Translations under genes and position numbers: made by a program
Notes under the pieces: model-generated
What the model saw: the letters and a program-made list of their open reading frames with translations, nothing else
Told to the model about the DNA's origin: nothing
Database searches by the model: none
Assembly: GCA_017436035.1 (NCBI GenBank)
Contig: JAFSDV010000008.1
Coordinates: 1-64,000 of the forward strand
DNA: 64,000 nucleotides
Source: Oscillospiraceae bacterium
Lineage (GTDB): Bacteria; Bacillota; Clostridia; Oscillospirales; Oscillospiraceae
Reading direction: 5' to 3'
Shown: in pieces, positions 1 through 8,041 of the stretch
Layout of the letters: each line of letters starts with the position of its first letter
Numbering within the stretch: position 1 is the first letter of the stretch

Positions 1-2271
1 AACCCCAGAGTTTCCAGATCTTCTGCGCTGGCATCCAAGGCTTCCGGTTATCCCATTGCCCGTGTGACAGCGAAGATTGCGGTGGGTATGGCTTTGGAGG
101 ATATCAAGATCGCCAACACAAATGCGGCTTTTGAGCCAAAGCTGGACTATGTGATCGCCAAGCTGCCCCGTTTCCCCTTTGATAAGTTTACTTCTGCTAC
201 CAACAAGCTGGGTACGCAGATGAAGGCCACCGGCGAGGTTATGGGTATCGGCTCTAATTTAGAGGAGTGTCTGCTTAAGGGTATCCGTTCACTGGAGATC
301 GGCGCAAACCACATTTATCATCCCAAGTTTGACAATATGTCCGTAGACGAGCTGCTGGATTATATCAAGGAGTTCCGTTCCGACAATATCTTCGCCATCG
401 CAGAGCTGATCTACCACGGTGTTTCTATCGAAAAACTCCATGAGATCACCCAGATCACGCCCTTCTTCCTGGAAGCGATCAAGAATATCGTGGAAATGGA
501 GGAGACGCTGAAGGCGAATGTGCGGGTGTTGGATGTACTGGTCGCGGCAAAGAAAATGGGTTTCAGCGACAAGTATATTGCCCGGATGTGGAACTGCGCC
601 GAGCTGGATGTTGATAATTTCCGGAAGGAGCATAACGTGTTCCCGGTGTTCAAAATGGTGGATACCTGCCATACCGGCGCGTATATTCCGTATTTCTACT
701 CCTCTTATACCGGGGACAATGCGTCGAAGCTGACACAGAAAAAGAAGATCATCGTTCTTGGCGCAGGTCCGATCCGTATCGGTCAGGGCGTGGAGTTTGA
801 CTATTCTACAGTTCATGCAGTGATGACCATCCGCAATTCCGGTTATGAGGCAATCATCATCAACAACAACCCCGAGACCGTTTCTACAGACTACACAACA
901 GCGGATAAGCTGTACTTTGAGCCTTTGACGCCCGAAGATGTAATGAACATCATCGAGTTTGAAAAGCCCATTGGCGTGATTGCTTCTTTGGGCGGTCAGA
1001 CAGCCATCAATTTAGCACAGCCGCTGACAGACCGGGGCGTGAAGATCATTGGTACGGACTGTGCTGCCATTGATAAGGCAGAAGACCGGAATGCTTTTGA
1101 GAATCTGCTCAATGAGCTGGACATTCCCCGTGCAAAGGGCCGCGCCGTAACCAAGATTGAAGACGGTATCAGCGCAGCTGCTGAGATTGGCTATCCGGTT
1201 TTGGTCCGCCCCTCCTTTGTGCTGGGTGGTCGGGCAATGCAGATCGTTGCAAACGAGGATCAGCTGCGCCATTACCTGCGCACCGCGGTTGAGATCGATG
1301 AGGACAAGCCGGTCTTGGTGGATAAGTATATTCAGGGCAGAGAGGTGGAGGTTGACGCCATCTGTGACGGACGGGATGTATTCATTCCCGGCATCATGGA
1401 GCTGGTTGAGCGTACAGGTGTTCACTCCGGTGACTCGATTTCTGTGTACCCGCCTTTCTCCATCAGCGACCGGGTAAAGGGCATTATTCTGCAGTACGCC
1501 AAAAAGCTGGGCCTGGGTATTGGCATCGTTGGTCTGTTCAACATCCAGTTTATCGTGGACGAGCATGATCAGGTGTATATTATCGAGGTCAACCCCAGAT
1601 CTTCCCGTACAGTTCCGTTCCTCAGTAAATCCACCGGATATTCTTTAGCGGATATTGCAACGGAGGTCATTCTGGGTAAGAGCCTGAAGGAGCTGGGCAT
1701 CTTTGACATCTATCCCAATGAGAAGGACCGCTGGTATGTAAAAGCACCTGTATTCTCCTTTAATAAGATCCGTGGCTTGGATGCATACCTGTCTCCTGAG
1801 ATGAAGTCCACCGGTGAAGCGATCGGCTACGACCGGACTATGACCAGAGCACTTTACAAGGCACTGCAGGCCTCCGGTATGCATTTACAGAATTACGGCA
1901 CAGTGTTTGCTACCATTGCCGACAGAGATAAGGAAGAGGCACTGCCCTTGATTCGCAGGTTCTATGAGTTGGGCTTCAATATTGAGGCTACAGCGGGTAC
2001 TGCCAAGTACCTGAAGGAGCACGGTATCCGCACCCATGTGCTCAAGAAGATCAGCACCGGCAGCGATGAGATTCCGGAAGCTCTGCGGCAGGGGCATATT
2101 GCCTACGTGATCAACACCAGAGATCCCGGCTCCGCCCATGATGACGGTCTGAAGATCCGTCAGATCGCAACAGAGTACAACGTAACCATGTTTACGGCAC
2201 TGGATACTGTAAAGGTTCTGCTGGATGTGCTGGAGGAGACCACGTTGACGATTTCTACTATTGATGCGTGA
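1..2271 (+). CDS. carB: Carbamoyl phosphate synthase large subunit (5' end outside window)
   Basis: CarB makes carbamoyl phosphate from bicarbonate, two ATP and ammonia passed on by the CarA glutaminase; the product feeds both PyrB and ArgF encoded in this window. The frame is open from base 1, and the first residues (NPRVSRSSALASKASG) match the family at about residue 300 of some 1,070, so the start lies upstream. The 756 residues present hold the end of the first ATP-grasp half, the second half (GAGPIRIGQG near residue 254, RPSFVLGG near 403) and a C-terminal MGS-like allosteric domain from about 627, including ATAGTAKYL. No frame damage is visible. It is the first gene seen of a pyrimidine operon. 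Confidence 0.97.
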   Translation, partial: NPRVSRSSALASKASGYPIARVTAKIAVGMALEDIKIANTNAAFEPKLDYVIAKLPRFPFDKFTSATNKLGTQMKATGEVMGIGSNLEECLLKGIRSLEIGANHIYHPKFDNMSVDELLDYIKEFRSDNIFAIAELIYHGVSIEKLHEITQITPFFLEAIKNIVEMEETLKANVRVLDVLVAAKKMGFSDKYIARMWNCAELDVDNFRKEHNVFPVFKMVDTCHTGAYIPYFYSSYTGDNASKLTQKKKIIVLGAGPIRIGQGVEFDYSTVHAVMTIRNSGYEAIIINNNPETVSTDYTTADKLYFEPLTPEDVMNIIEFEKPIGVIASLGGQTAINLAQPLTDRGVKIIGTDCAAIDKAEDRNAFENLLNELDIPRAKGRAVTKIEDGISAAAEIGYPVLVRPSFVLGGRAMQIVANEDQLRHYLRTAVEIDEDKPVLVDKYIQGREVEVDAICDGRDVFIPGIMELVERTGVHSGDSISVYPPFSISDRVKGIILQYAKKLGLGIGIVGLFNIQFIVDEHDQVYIIEVNPRSSRTVPFLSKSTGYSLADIATEVILGKSLKELGIFDIYPNEKDRWYVKAPVFSFNKIRGLDAYLSPEMKSTGEAIGYDRTMTRALYKALQASGMHLQNYGTVFATIADRDKEEALPLIRRFYELGFNIEATAGTAKYLKEHGIRTHVLKKISTGSDEIPEALRQGHIAYVINTRDPGSAHDDGLKIRQIATEYNVTMFTALDTVKVLLDVLEETTLTISTIDA

Positions 2272-2283
2272 GTGTTAGAAAAA

Positions 2284-2313
2284 GTCAGGGGCAGGGAAAC
2301 CTCTGCCCCTGAC
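2284..2313 (+). other. Intergenic hairpin between carB and pyrK
   Basis: An 11-bp perfect inverted repeat (GTCAGGGGCAG / CTGCCCCTGAC) with an 8-base loop lies between carB and pyrK. No T-run follows, so it is not a standard intrinsic terminator. It could protect or punctuate the operon mRNA, or be a partial attenuator; the role is inference. Confidence 0.6.
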
Positions 2314-2336
2314 AATACAGCAAAAGGGCAAGTGAA

Positions 2337-3071
2337 ATGAAACAAAGTTATTTTAAGATCGTTGAAAATACGGCTTTAACAGACAATGTATATAAAATGG
2401 TGCTGCAAGGGGATACCTCTGCCATTACCGCGCCGGGACAGTTTGTAAATATCCGGCTGGATGGACTCTATCTGCGCAGACCCATCTCCGTATGCGATGT
2501 GCAGGGGGATCTGCTGACGCTAATTTATAAAACGGTGGGCAAGGGAACAAAGCAGATGTCCCAAATGACATCCGGAAAGCTGGATGTACTGACCGGATTG
2601 GGCAACGGCTATGACCTAACGGATTCCGGTGAGAAGCCGGTCCTGCTGGGTGGCGGCGTCGGCGTACCGCCTATGTATCTGCTGGCGAAGCAGCTGATCA
2701 GTCAGGGTAAGCAGGTGCAGGTGGTTCTGGGCTTCAATACTGCTGCTGAGGTCTTTTACGAAGAAGCGTTCAAGGCTTTGGGCGCGGAAGTGACCGTAAC
2801 CACAGTTGACGGTTCCTACGGTGTGAAAGGCTTTGTAACCGATGTTTTGGAGGGTCTGGAATACACCTATTTTTATACCTGCGGTCCTGAACCTATGCTC
2901 AAGGCGGTGTATAAAGCGTCCCGAACTTCCGGGCAAATGAGCTTTGAAAAGCGTATGGGCTGCGGCTTTGGTGCCTGTATGGGCTGCTCCTGTAAAACGA
3001 TTACCGGCTACAAGCGCATCTGCAAGGAAGGTCCGGTGCTGAAGAAGGAGGAGATCTTATGGGAAGACTGA
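2337..3071 (+). CDS. pyrK: Dihydroorotate dehydrogenase electron transfer subunit PyrK
   Basis: PyrK carries FAD and a [2Fe-2S] cluster and passes electrons from the type 1B dihydroorotate dehydrogenase PyrD to NAD+. The 244-residue protein has the ferredoxin-reductase layout: RPISVCDV in the FAD-binding barrel near residue 48, the glycine-rich GGGVGVPP at the nucleotide-binding half near 102, and a C-terminal cysteine cluster. Cys209, Cys214, Cys217 and Cys229 (C-x4-C-x2-C-x11-C) match the cluster ligands. The last 13 bases overlap pyrD, as expected for subunits made in equal amounts. The ATG at 2337 follows an AAAGGGCAAG ribosome binding site. Confidence 0.96.
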   Translation: MKQSYFKIVENTALTDNVYKMVLQGDTSAITAPGQFVNIRLDGLYLRRPISVCDVQGDLLTLIYKTVGKGTKQMSQMTSGKLDVLTGLGNGYDLTDSGEKPVLLGGGVGVPPMYLLAKQLISQGKQVQVVLGFNTAAEVFYEEAFKALGAEVTVTTVDGSYGVKGFVTDVLEGLEYTYFYTCGPEPMLKAVYKASRTSGQMSFEKRMGCGFGACMGCSCKTITGYKRICKEGPVLKKEEILWED

Positions 3072-3970
3072 GCGTGAATCTCTGCGGAATCGAACTGGAC
3101 AATCCTGTGATCCCCGCGTCAGGCACCTTTGGCTACGGCTATGAGTATGCCGAGCTCTTTGACATCAACTGTCTGGGTACATTCTCTTTTAAGGGGACGA
3201 CCAAAGATCCCCGTTTCGGCAACCCTACACCCCGGATCGCGGAGTGTACTGCCGGTATGATCAATGCGGTAGGTCTGCAAAATCCCGGCGTGGAGCAGGT
3301 GATTGCTCACGAATTGCCGGAGCTGAAAAAGTGCTTTCACAAGCCGGTTATGGCCAATGTGAGCGGTTTTTCTGTGGAGGACTACGCATACACCTGCCAA
3401 AAGCTGGACAAAGAGGAGCAGGTAGGCTGGCTGGAAGTGAATGTGAGCTGCCCCAATGTCCACGGCGGCGGCATGAGCTTCGGAACTGACCCCAAAGCGG
3501 CAGCGGAAGTGACAGCCGCAGTCAAGAAAGTCACCACCAAACCGGTGATTGTAAAGCTCAGCCCCAATGTGACGGATGTTGTTTCTATCGCAAAGGCCTG
3601 TGAGGATGCCGGCGCGGATGGCATCAGTCTGATCAACACCATGCTGGGTATGCGCTTTGACCTGCGTACACGCAAGCCCATCATTGCCAATAAAATGGGT
3701 GGATTTTCCGGTCCTGCGATTTTTCCGGTTGCGCTGCGAATGGTCTATCAGGTGGCGCAGAGCGTGAACGTGCCTGTTGTGGGCATGGGCGGTGTAAGCA
3801 GTGCTGAGGATGTAATTGAGATGATGACGGCAGGCGCTTCTGCTGTAGAAGTGGGCGCTGCAAATTTGGTTAACCCTTACATTTGCAAGCAGATCATCGA
3901 TGATCTGCCCCGGGTGATGGATGAATACAGGATCAACACCTTGAGTGAATTGACAGGAGGTGCTTTCTAA
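3059..3970 (+). CDS. pyrD: Dihydroorotate dehydrogenase type 1B catalytic subunit
   Basis: PyrD oxidises dihydroorotate to orotate on an FMN cofactor, the fourth step of UMP synthesis, and hands electrons to PyrK. The 303-residue TIM-barrel protein has the active-site loop NVSCPNVHGGG with catalytic Cys131; cysteine rather than serine here, together with an adjacent pyrK, marks the NAD-dependent 1B type. The C-terminal VVGMGGVSSAEDV segment fits the FMN phosphate site. The start lies inside the pyrK end behind AAGGAGGAG (3046-3054). The stop overlaps the pyrF start by one base (TAATG), so the genes are translationally coupled. Confidence 0.97.
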   Translation: MGRLSVNLCGIELDNPVIPASGTFGYGYEYAELFDINCLGTFSFKGTTKDPRFGNPTPRIAECTAGMINAVGLQNPGVEQVIAHELPELKKCFHKPVMANVSGFSVEDYAYTCQKLDKEEQVGWLEVNVSCPNVHGGGMSFGTDPKAAAEVTAAVKKVTTKPVIVKLSPNVTDVVSIAKACEDAGADGISLINTMLGMRFDLRTRKPIIANKMGGFSGPAIFPVALRMVYQVAQSVNVPVVGMGGVSSAEDVIEMMTAGASAVEVGAANLVNPYICKQIIDDLPRVMDEYRINTLSELTGGAF

Positions 3971-4668
3971 TGGGTAAGGATGTAATTGTGGCTTGTGACT
4001 TTGCAAGCGCAAAGCAGACCTTTGAGTTTTTAGACAAGTTTACAGGACGCAAGCCCTTTGTAAAGATCGGTATGGAACTGTTTTACGCAGAAGGACCTGA
4101 AATCGTCAGGCAGATCAAAGCAAGAGGACACAAGATCTTTTTGGACTTAAAGCTTCACGACATCCCTAATACAGTCAAAAAGGCAATGGCAGTGCTGTCC
4201 AGTCTGGATGTGGATATTACCAACCTTCATGCTGCCGGTACAACCCCGATGATGCAGGGTGCGTTAGAGGGACTGACCCGACCTGACGGCAGCCGTCCGC
4301 TGCTGATCGCCGTGACGCAGCTCACTTCCACCGATCAGGAGACGATGGAGCGGGATATCCTGATCAAAGAGCCCATCGATCAGGTGGTTATGCATTATGC
4401 AAAGACTGCTAAAAATGCCGGTTTGGACGGCATTGTATGCTCCCCTCTGGAGGCAGGTAAAGTACATGAGACTTGCGGCAGTAAGTTTTTGACGATTACT
4501 CCGGGTGTCCGCTTTGCTGACGGCGATGTGGGTGATCAAAAGCGGGTCATGACACCGGCACAAGCAAAGCAAATCGGCTCGGACTACATCGTTGTAGGCC
4601 GTCCTATCACTGCTGCTGCCGATCCGGTGGCGGCTTATGAACGCTGCGTTGCAGAGTTTTGCGACTGA
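3970..4668 (+). CDS. pyrF: Orotidine 5'-phosphate decarboxylase
   Basis: PyrF decarboxylates OMP to UMP, the last step of pyrimidine synthesis. The 232-residue barrel carries the family signature DLKLHDIPNTV, giving the catalytic Asp59-Lys61-Asp64 set, and near its end YIVVGRPIT, the phosphate-binding loop. Length and motif match the bacterial pyrF type 1 group. The start codon shares one base with the pyrD stop, and AGGAGG at 3955-3960 is the ribosome binding site. In this operon the last enzyme (PyrF) is encoded before the enzyme of the preceding step (PyrE). Confidence 0.97.
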   Translation: MGKDVIVACDFASAKQTFEFLDKFTGRKPFVKIGMELFYAEGPEIVRQIKARGHKIFLDLKLHDIPNTVKKAMAVLSSLDVDITNLHAAGTTPMMQGALEGLTRPDGSRPLLIAVTQLTSTDQETMERDILIKEPIDQVVMHYAKTAKNAGLDGIVCSPLEAGKVHETCGSKFLTITPGVRFADGDVGDQKRVMTPAQAKQIGSDYIVVGRPITAAADPVAAYERCVAEFCD

Positions 4669-4710
4669 TAATACGAGTATTCACTTCACATACAGAAAGG
4701 TGATGGAATC

Positions 4711-5367
4711 ATGGAAAGCTATAAAAGAGAATTTATTCAATTCCTGCAGGACGCGGGCGTTTTGAGGTTTGGTGATTTTACTGCCAAATCCGGTCGCAAG
4801 ATCCCTTATTTTATCAATGCCGGTCAGATCAAGACCGGAGAGGAAATCGCCCGGCTGGGTGAATTTTACGCCAAAGCATATTTGGAGAAGATCGGCAATA
4901 AAAAGACCGTGCTGTACGGACCTGCATATAAAGGCATTTCTATTGCGGTTTCTGCTGCGGTTGCACTGGCAAAGAACGGTTTGGATGTACCCTTCTTCTT
5001 TAACCGCAAAGAGGTGAAGGATCACGGTGAAGGCGGTGTTTTCGTCGGTTATGTACCGACTCAGGGCGAAGAGATCGTGATTGTTGAGGATGTGATCACC
5101 GCCGGCACTGCCATCCGTGAGAGCATGGCGATTCTTGGCGGTCTGGAGGGCGTAAAGGTTGCTGCGACCTTTGTGATGGTAGACCGGAAGGAAAAGGGTA
5201 AGACAGACAAATCTGCCATGGCTGAGGTTGAGGAAGAGTTTGGATTTCCTGTGTACTCGGTGGTGGATGTTTACGATATTATCGAGTTCCTGGAGGAGGA
5301 TCCCGCCAACGCCGAAAATGTTACGCGCATTAAAAACTATTTGGCCGTGAATGGAGCAAAAGCATGA
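4711..5367 (+). CDS. pyrE: Orotate phosphoribosyltransferase
   Basis: PyrE joins orotate and PRPP to give OMP. The 218-residue type I phosphoribosyltransferase has the PRPP-binding motif [14 protein letters not shown] at about residues 125-138 and the GPAYKGI loop near 70 that contacts orotate and phosphate. The 42-bp gap after pyrF contains an AAAGG site about 10 bases before this ATG and a small perfect palindrome (AATACGAGTATT). The stop overlaps the pyrB start in an ATGA arrangement. PRPP would come from Prs, encoded at 46661-47626. Confidence 0.96.
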   Translation: MESYKREFIQFLQDAGVLRFGDFTAKSGRKIPYFINAGQIKTGEEIARLGEFYAKAYLEKIGNKKTVLYGPAYKGISIAVSAAVALAKNGLDVPFFFNRKEVKDHGEGGVFVGYVPTQGEEIVIVEDVITAGTAIRESMAILGGLEGVKVAATFVMVDRKEKGKTDKSAMAEVEEEFGFPVYSVVDVYDIIEFLEEDPANAENVTRIKNYLAVNGAKA

Positions 5368-6455
5368 GAAGCTTGATTGATATCGTTGATTTTACCGTTG
5401 AGGAATTGGACGAGCTGCTGCACACAGCCTGCGATATCAGCGAGAATCCTGAAAAATACGCAGACTGCTGTAAGGGAAAGAAACTGGCAACACTGTTTTT
5501 CGAGCCCTCCACCCGTACACGCCTGAGCTTTGAGGCAGCAATGCTGGAGTTGGGCGGTAACGTGATTGGCTTTAGTGAAGCAAGCTCTTCCTCTGCGGCA
5601 AAGGGTGAGAGCATTGCGGATACTGCAAAGATGATCAGTTGCTATGCAGATATTATGGCAATGCGTCATCCCAAAGAGGGTGCACCCTATGTGGCTGCAA
5701 AAAGTGCCAGTATTCCGGTGATCAACGCAGGAGACGGCGGCCATTGTCACCCCACACAAACCCTTGCAGATCTGCTGACCATTTATCGGGAGCTGGGCAG
5801 ATTAGACCATTTGACTGTGGGCTGCTGCGGTGACTTGAAGTATGGCAGAACAGTTCATTCCCTGATCTCCGCGATGAGCCGGTATCCCAATGTCAAGGTT
5901 GTGCTGATCGCGCCGGAGGAGCTGCGGCTGCCCAAGTATGTGAAGTACGAGGTTTTGGAGAAGAACGGCATGGACTATGTGGAGACCACCTCTTTGGAAG
6001 AGGCGATCCCCCAGTTGGATGTGTTGTATATGACCCGTATCCAGAGAGAGCGGTTTGACAGCTTTGATGAATACGAGCGGTTGAAGGACAGTTATGTACT
6101 GACACCGGAAAAAATGGCGTTAGGCAAGCCGGAGATGCGGGTGCTGCATCCGCTGCCCAGAGTAAACGAGATCAGCGTGAAGGTAGACGATGATCCAAGG
6201 GCAGCTTATTTCCGGCAGGCACTGAACGGTAAATATATGCGTATGGCTCTGATCCTGAAGCTGCTGAAGGAAGCGAAAGAGGGCAGGCAGATGGAGTCTC
6301 TGGGAGAAGTGCTGACCAATGTGCTCCATTGTGATAATCCCCGGTGTATCACTTCCACAGAGCAGGAGCTGGACCATATTTTTAAGTGTGTTGACAGCTC
6401 CCGGGGTATCCATCGGTGTATTTACTGCGAGTCCAAAAAAGTTCAGCAGGCTTAA
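5364..6455 (+). CDS. pyrB: Aspartate carbamoyltransferase with C-terminal PyrI-type zinc domain
   Basis: PyrB condenses carbamoyl phosphate and aspartate to carbamoyl aspartate. Residues 1 to about 307 form a normal catalytic chain: STRTR near residue 48 (carbamoyl phosphate site), HPTQTLADL, and HPLPR near 262. The protein is 363 residues, some 55 longer than a catalytic chain. The extra tail holds Cys323, Cys328, Cys352 and Cys355, spaced C-x4-C-x23-C-x2-C, exactly the spacing of the zinc ligands in the E. coli regulatory subunit PyrI (109, 114, 138, 141). The nucleotide-binding allosteric domain of PyrI is absent from this chain and from the rest of the operon seen here. Last gene of the pyr operon. 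Confidence 0.95.
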   Translation: MRSLIDIVDFTVEELDELLHTACDISENPEKYADCCKGKKLATLFFEPSTRTRLSFEAAMLELGGNVIGFSEASSSSAAKGESIADTAKMISCYADIMAMRHPKEGAPYVAAKSASIPVINAGDGGHCHPTQTLADLLTIYRELGRLDHLTVGCCGDLKYGRTVHSLISAMSRYPNVKVVLIAPEELRLPKYVKYEVLEKNGMDYVETTSLEEAIPQLDVLYMTRIQRERFDSFDEYERLKDSYVLTPEKMALGKPEMRVLHPLPRVNEISVKVDDDPRAAYFRQALNGKYMRMALILKLLKEAKEGRQMESLGEVLTNVLHCDNPRCITSTEQELDHIFKCVDSSRGIHRCIYCESKKVQQA

Positions 6456-6554
6456 CCCTGGACGGAAGAGAAAACGCTCGTATAAACTTATACAAAACAG
6501 AAGCGATTTCTGACAAAAATAGTATCAAAAAGAGAGAAACAGTCGCAACCTGCC

Positions 6555-6583
6555 TTGACATGAAAAACCCACCGTGATACAAT
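6555..6583 (+). promoter_or_regulatory. Sigma-A promoter of the purine operon
   Basis: TTGACA (6555-6560), a 17-base spacer and TACAAT (6578-6583) give a near-consensus vegetative promoter. Transcription should begin near 6590, about 15 bases before the ZTP aptamer, so the riboswitch sits at the very 5' end of the purine operon mRNA. Confidence 0.85.
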
Positions 6584-6604
6584 TATTCTGTAATAAAACC
6601 ATTC

Positions 6605-6676
6605 TTTGCGACTGACGGAAATTGTGGAGCACCACAAGGGAACAAAGAGTGTTATGGAAGCCGACCGTCTGGGCGC
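6605..6676 (+). promoter_or_regulatory. ZTP (pfl) riboswitch aptamer before purE
   Basis: The sequence carries the hallmarks of the pfl/ZTP motif: GCGACTGACGGAA (6608-6620), a hairpin closed by TTGTGG/CCACAA (6622-6637), the AAGGGAAC segment, a variable linker, and CCGTCTGGGC (6665-6674). The pseudoknot strands GACGG and CCGTC are complementary although they differ from the common GGCGG/CCGCC pair, a compensated change that supports the call. ZTP/ZMP reports shortage of 10-formyl-tetrahydrofolate; binding in this class generally turns on purine or folate genes. The aptamer 3' end overlaps the 5' arm of the following terminator. Confidence 0.88.
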
Positions 6677-6710
6677 GATTAACCGTAGCAGGTTGGTTGC
6701 GCCCTTTTTT
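6671..6710 (+). terminator. Riboswitch-controlled intrinsic terminator
   Basis: GGGCGCGATTAACC (6671-6684) pairs along its full length with GGTTGGTTGCGCCC (6691-6704), counting G-U pairs, and six Ts follow (6705-6710). Its first four bases are also the last conserved bases of the ZTP aptamer, so ligand-stabilised aptamer and terminator exclude each other. This predicts an ON switch acting by antitermination. Confidence 0.88.
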
Positions 6711-6730
6711 AAGTGCTTGGAGGTATATTT

Positions 6731-7219
6731 ATGAGAAAAGTCGGAATTTTAATGGGAAGCGACAGCGATCTGCCAATCGTGCAAAAGACGATCGATACGC
6801 TCAAATCCCTGAACATTCCTTATGAAGTGCATATTTACTCAGCGCACAGAACGCCGGTTGAGGCACGGGATTTTGCTGTAAACGCAAGAGCAAACGGCTT
6901 TGGTGCCATCGTTGCAGCTGCTGGAATGGCTGCTCATTTAGCGGGTGCTGTTGCGGCAAATACTACACTTCCGGTCGTTGGAATTCCTTGCAAGGGACCT
7001 GTTTTAGACGGTATGGATGCGCTGCTGTCAACAGTACAGATGCCTTCCGGTATTCCGGTTGCAACTGTTGCAATTAACGGCGCGGTGAATGCTGCGCTGC
7101 TTTGTGCCCAGATCATTGCGGTAGAGGATCAGGAACTGGCAGCAAAACTTGATGCTAAGCGCGCCGCTGACGCAGCAAAGGTACTGGAAAAGGATGCTGC
7201 AATTGCCGCGAATCTGTAA
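6731..7219 (+). CDS. purE: N5-carboxyaminoimidazole ribonucleotide mutase PurE
   Basis: PurE class I moves the carboxylate of N5-CAIR to give CAIR. The 162-residue protein has GSDSDLP at residues 8-14 and SAHRTP near residue 38, the class I signature. An in-frame GTG at 6713 exists, but the GGAGG at 6719-6723 would lie inside such a gene and is ideally placed for the ATG at 6731, so that start is chosen. It is the first gene behind the ZTP riboswitch. The partner PurK, which class I PurE normally needs, is not in this operon. Confidence 0.95.
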   Translation: MRKVGILMGSDSDLPIVQKTIDTLKSLNIPYEVHIYSAHRTPVEARDFAVNARANGFGAIVAAAGMAAHLAGAVAANTTLPVVGIPCKGPVLDGMDALLSTVQMPSGIPVATVAINGAVNAALLCAQIIAVEDQELAAKLDAKRAADAAKVLEKDAAIAANL

Positions 7220-7261
7220 ATCTGTAATACTATTTTAATTTCAAATAAGGAGCGAATCATT

Positions 7262-7951
7262 ATGGAAAACCTGACCCTGCTTTACACCGGAAAAACAAAA
7301 AATGTTTATGCACTGCCCAACGGCAACTGTCTGCTAAAGTTTAAGGATGACTGCACAGGTAAGGATGGCGTGTTTGATCCCGGCGAAAATGCTGTTGGAT
7401 TGACTATCGAGGGCGTAGGCGATGTGAACCTGCGGATGTCTATTTATTTCTTTGAGAAGATCAACGCTGCCGGTATTAATACCCACTATGTTGCAGCGAA
7501 CCTCGATGACACCACTATGGAAGTAAAAGCCGCAAAGGTGTTTGGTAAGGGCTTGGAAGTCATCTGCCGCTATAAGGCTGTAGGCTCCTTCTTCCGCCGT
7601 TATTCTGATTACTGCACCGAAGGACAGGATCTGCCTGCCTATGTGGAGACCACCTTTAAGAATGATGAAAAGGGTGATCCGCTGGTTACAAAAGACGGCT
7701 TGGTGGACTTGGGCGTTATGACCGCTAAGCAGTATGACGATCTGAAGGCTATGACACAGGCAATTACCAAGATTGTTGCCGATGACCTGAAGGAAAAGGG
7801 TCTGGATCTATATGACATCAAGTTTGAATTTGGTTATGATGCTGACGGAAACGTGATGCTCATTGATGAGATCGCTTCAGGAAATATGCGTGTTTATAAG
7901 GACGGCAAGTATGTCGATCCGATGACTCTGAATAAGCTGTTTTTTGCATAA
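7262..7951 (+). CDS. purC: SAICAR synthetase
   Basis: PurC (phosphoribosylaminoimidazole-succinocarboxamide synthase) couples CAIR to aspartate using ATP. The 229-residue protein is of normal single-domain length. Visible family segments are the start [11 protein letters not shown], the DIKFEFG motif near residue 185, and [11 protein letters not shown] near 205, which corresponds to the conserved DEI(S/T)PDxxR region, although here with ASGNM in place of the commoner wording. Start ATG 7262 follows AAGGAGCG. Co-transcribed with purE, 42 bp downstream of it. Confidence 0.94.
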   Translation: MENLTLLYTGKTKNVYALPNGNCLLKFKDDCTGKDGVFDPGENAVGLTIEGVGDVNLRMSIYFFEKINAAGINTHYVAANLDDTTMEVKAAKVFGKGLEVICRYKAVGSFFRRYSDYCTEGQDLPAYVETTFKNDEKGDPLVTKDGLVDLGVMTAKQYDDLKAMTQAITKIVADDLKEKGLDLYDIKFEFGYDADGNVMLIDEIASGNMRVYKDGKYVDPMTLNKLFFA

Positions 7952-7962
7952 ATACGAATCTG

Positions 7963-7999
7963 TTTTGACGGACAGCGGTTAAGCCGCTGCCCGCCAAAA
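7963..7999 (+). other. Intergenic hairpin between purC and the purF-like gene
   Basis: TTTTGACGGACAGCGG (7963-7978) pairs with 7984-7999 with two mismatches around a 5-base loop. A run of Ts precedes it and As follow it, so on the plus strand it lacks the T-tract of a terminator. It probably acts at the mRNA level inside the operon. Confidence 0.55.
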
Positions 8000-8041
8000 T
8001 GCTGTTTATAAGTTTTCTCGATTTTCGTAAAGGAGTACACA

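Noticed and set aside
6456..6554. Attenuator or operator between pyrB and the purine promoter
   Set aside because: Only a 6-bp palindrome (GTATAA-AC-TTATAC) is seen; no terminator stem with T-run and no recognised site. How the pyr transcript ends is not visible.
6713..6730. GTG start for purE at 6713
   Set aside because: The ribosome binding site GGAGG would fall inside the coding region, and the PurE family begins at the ATG of 6731.
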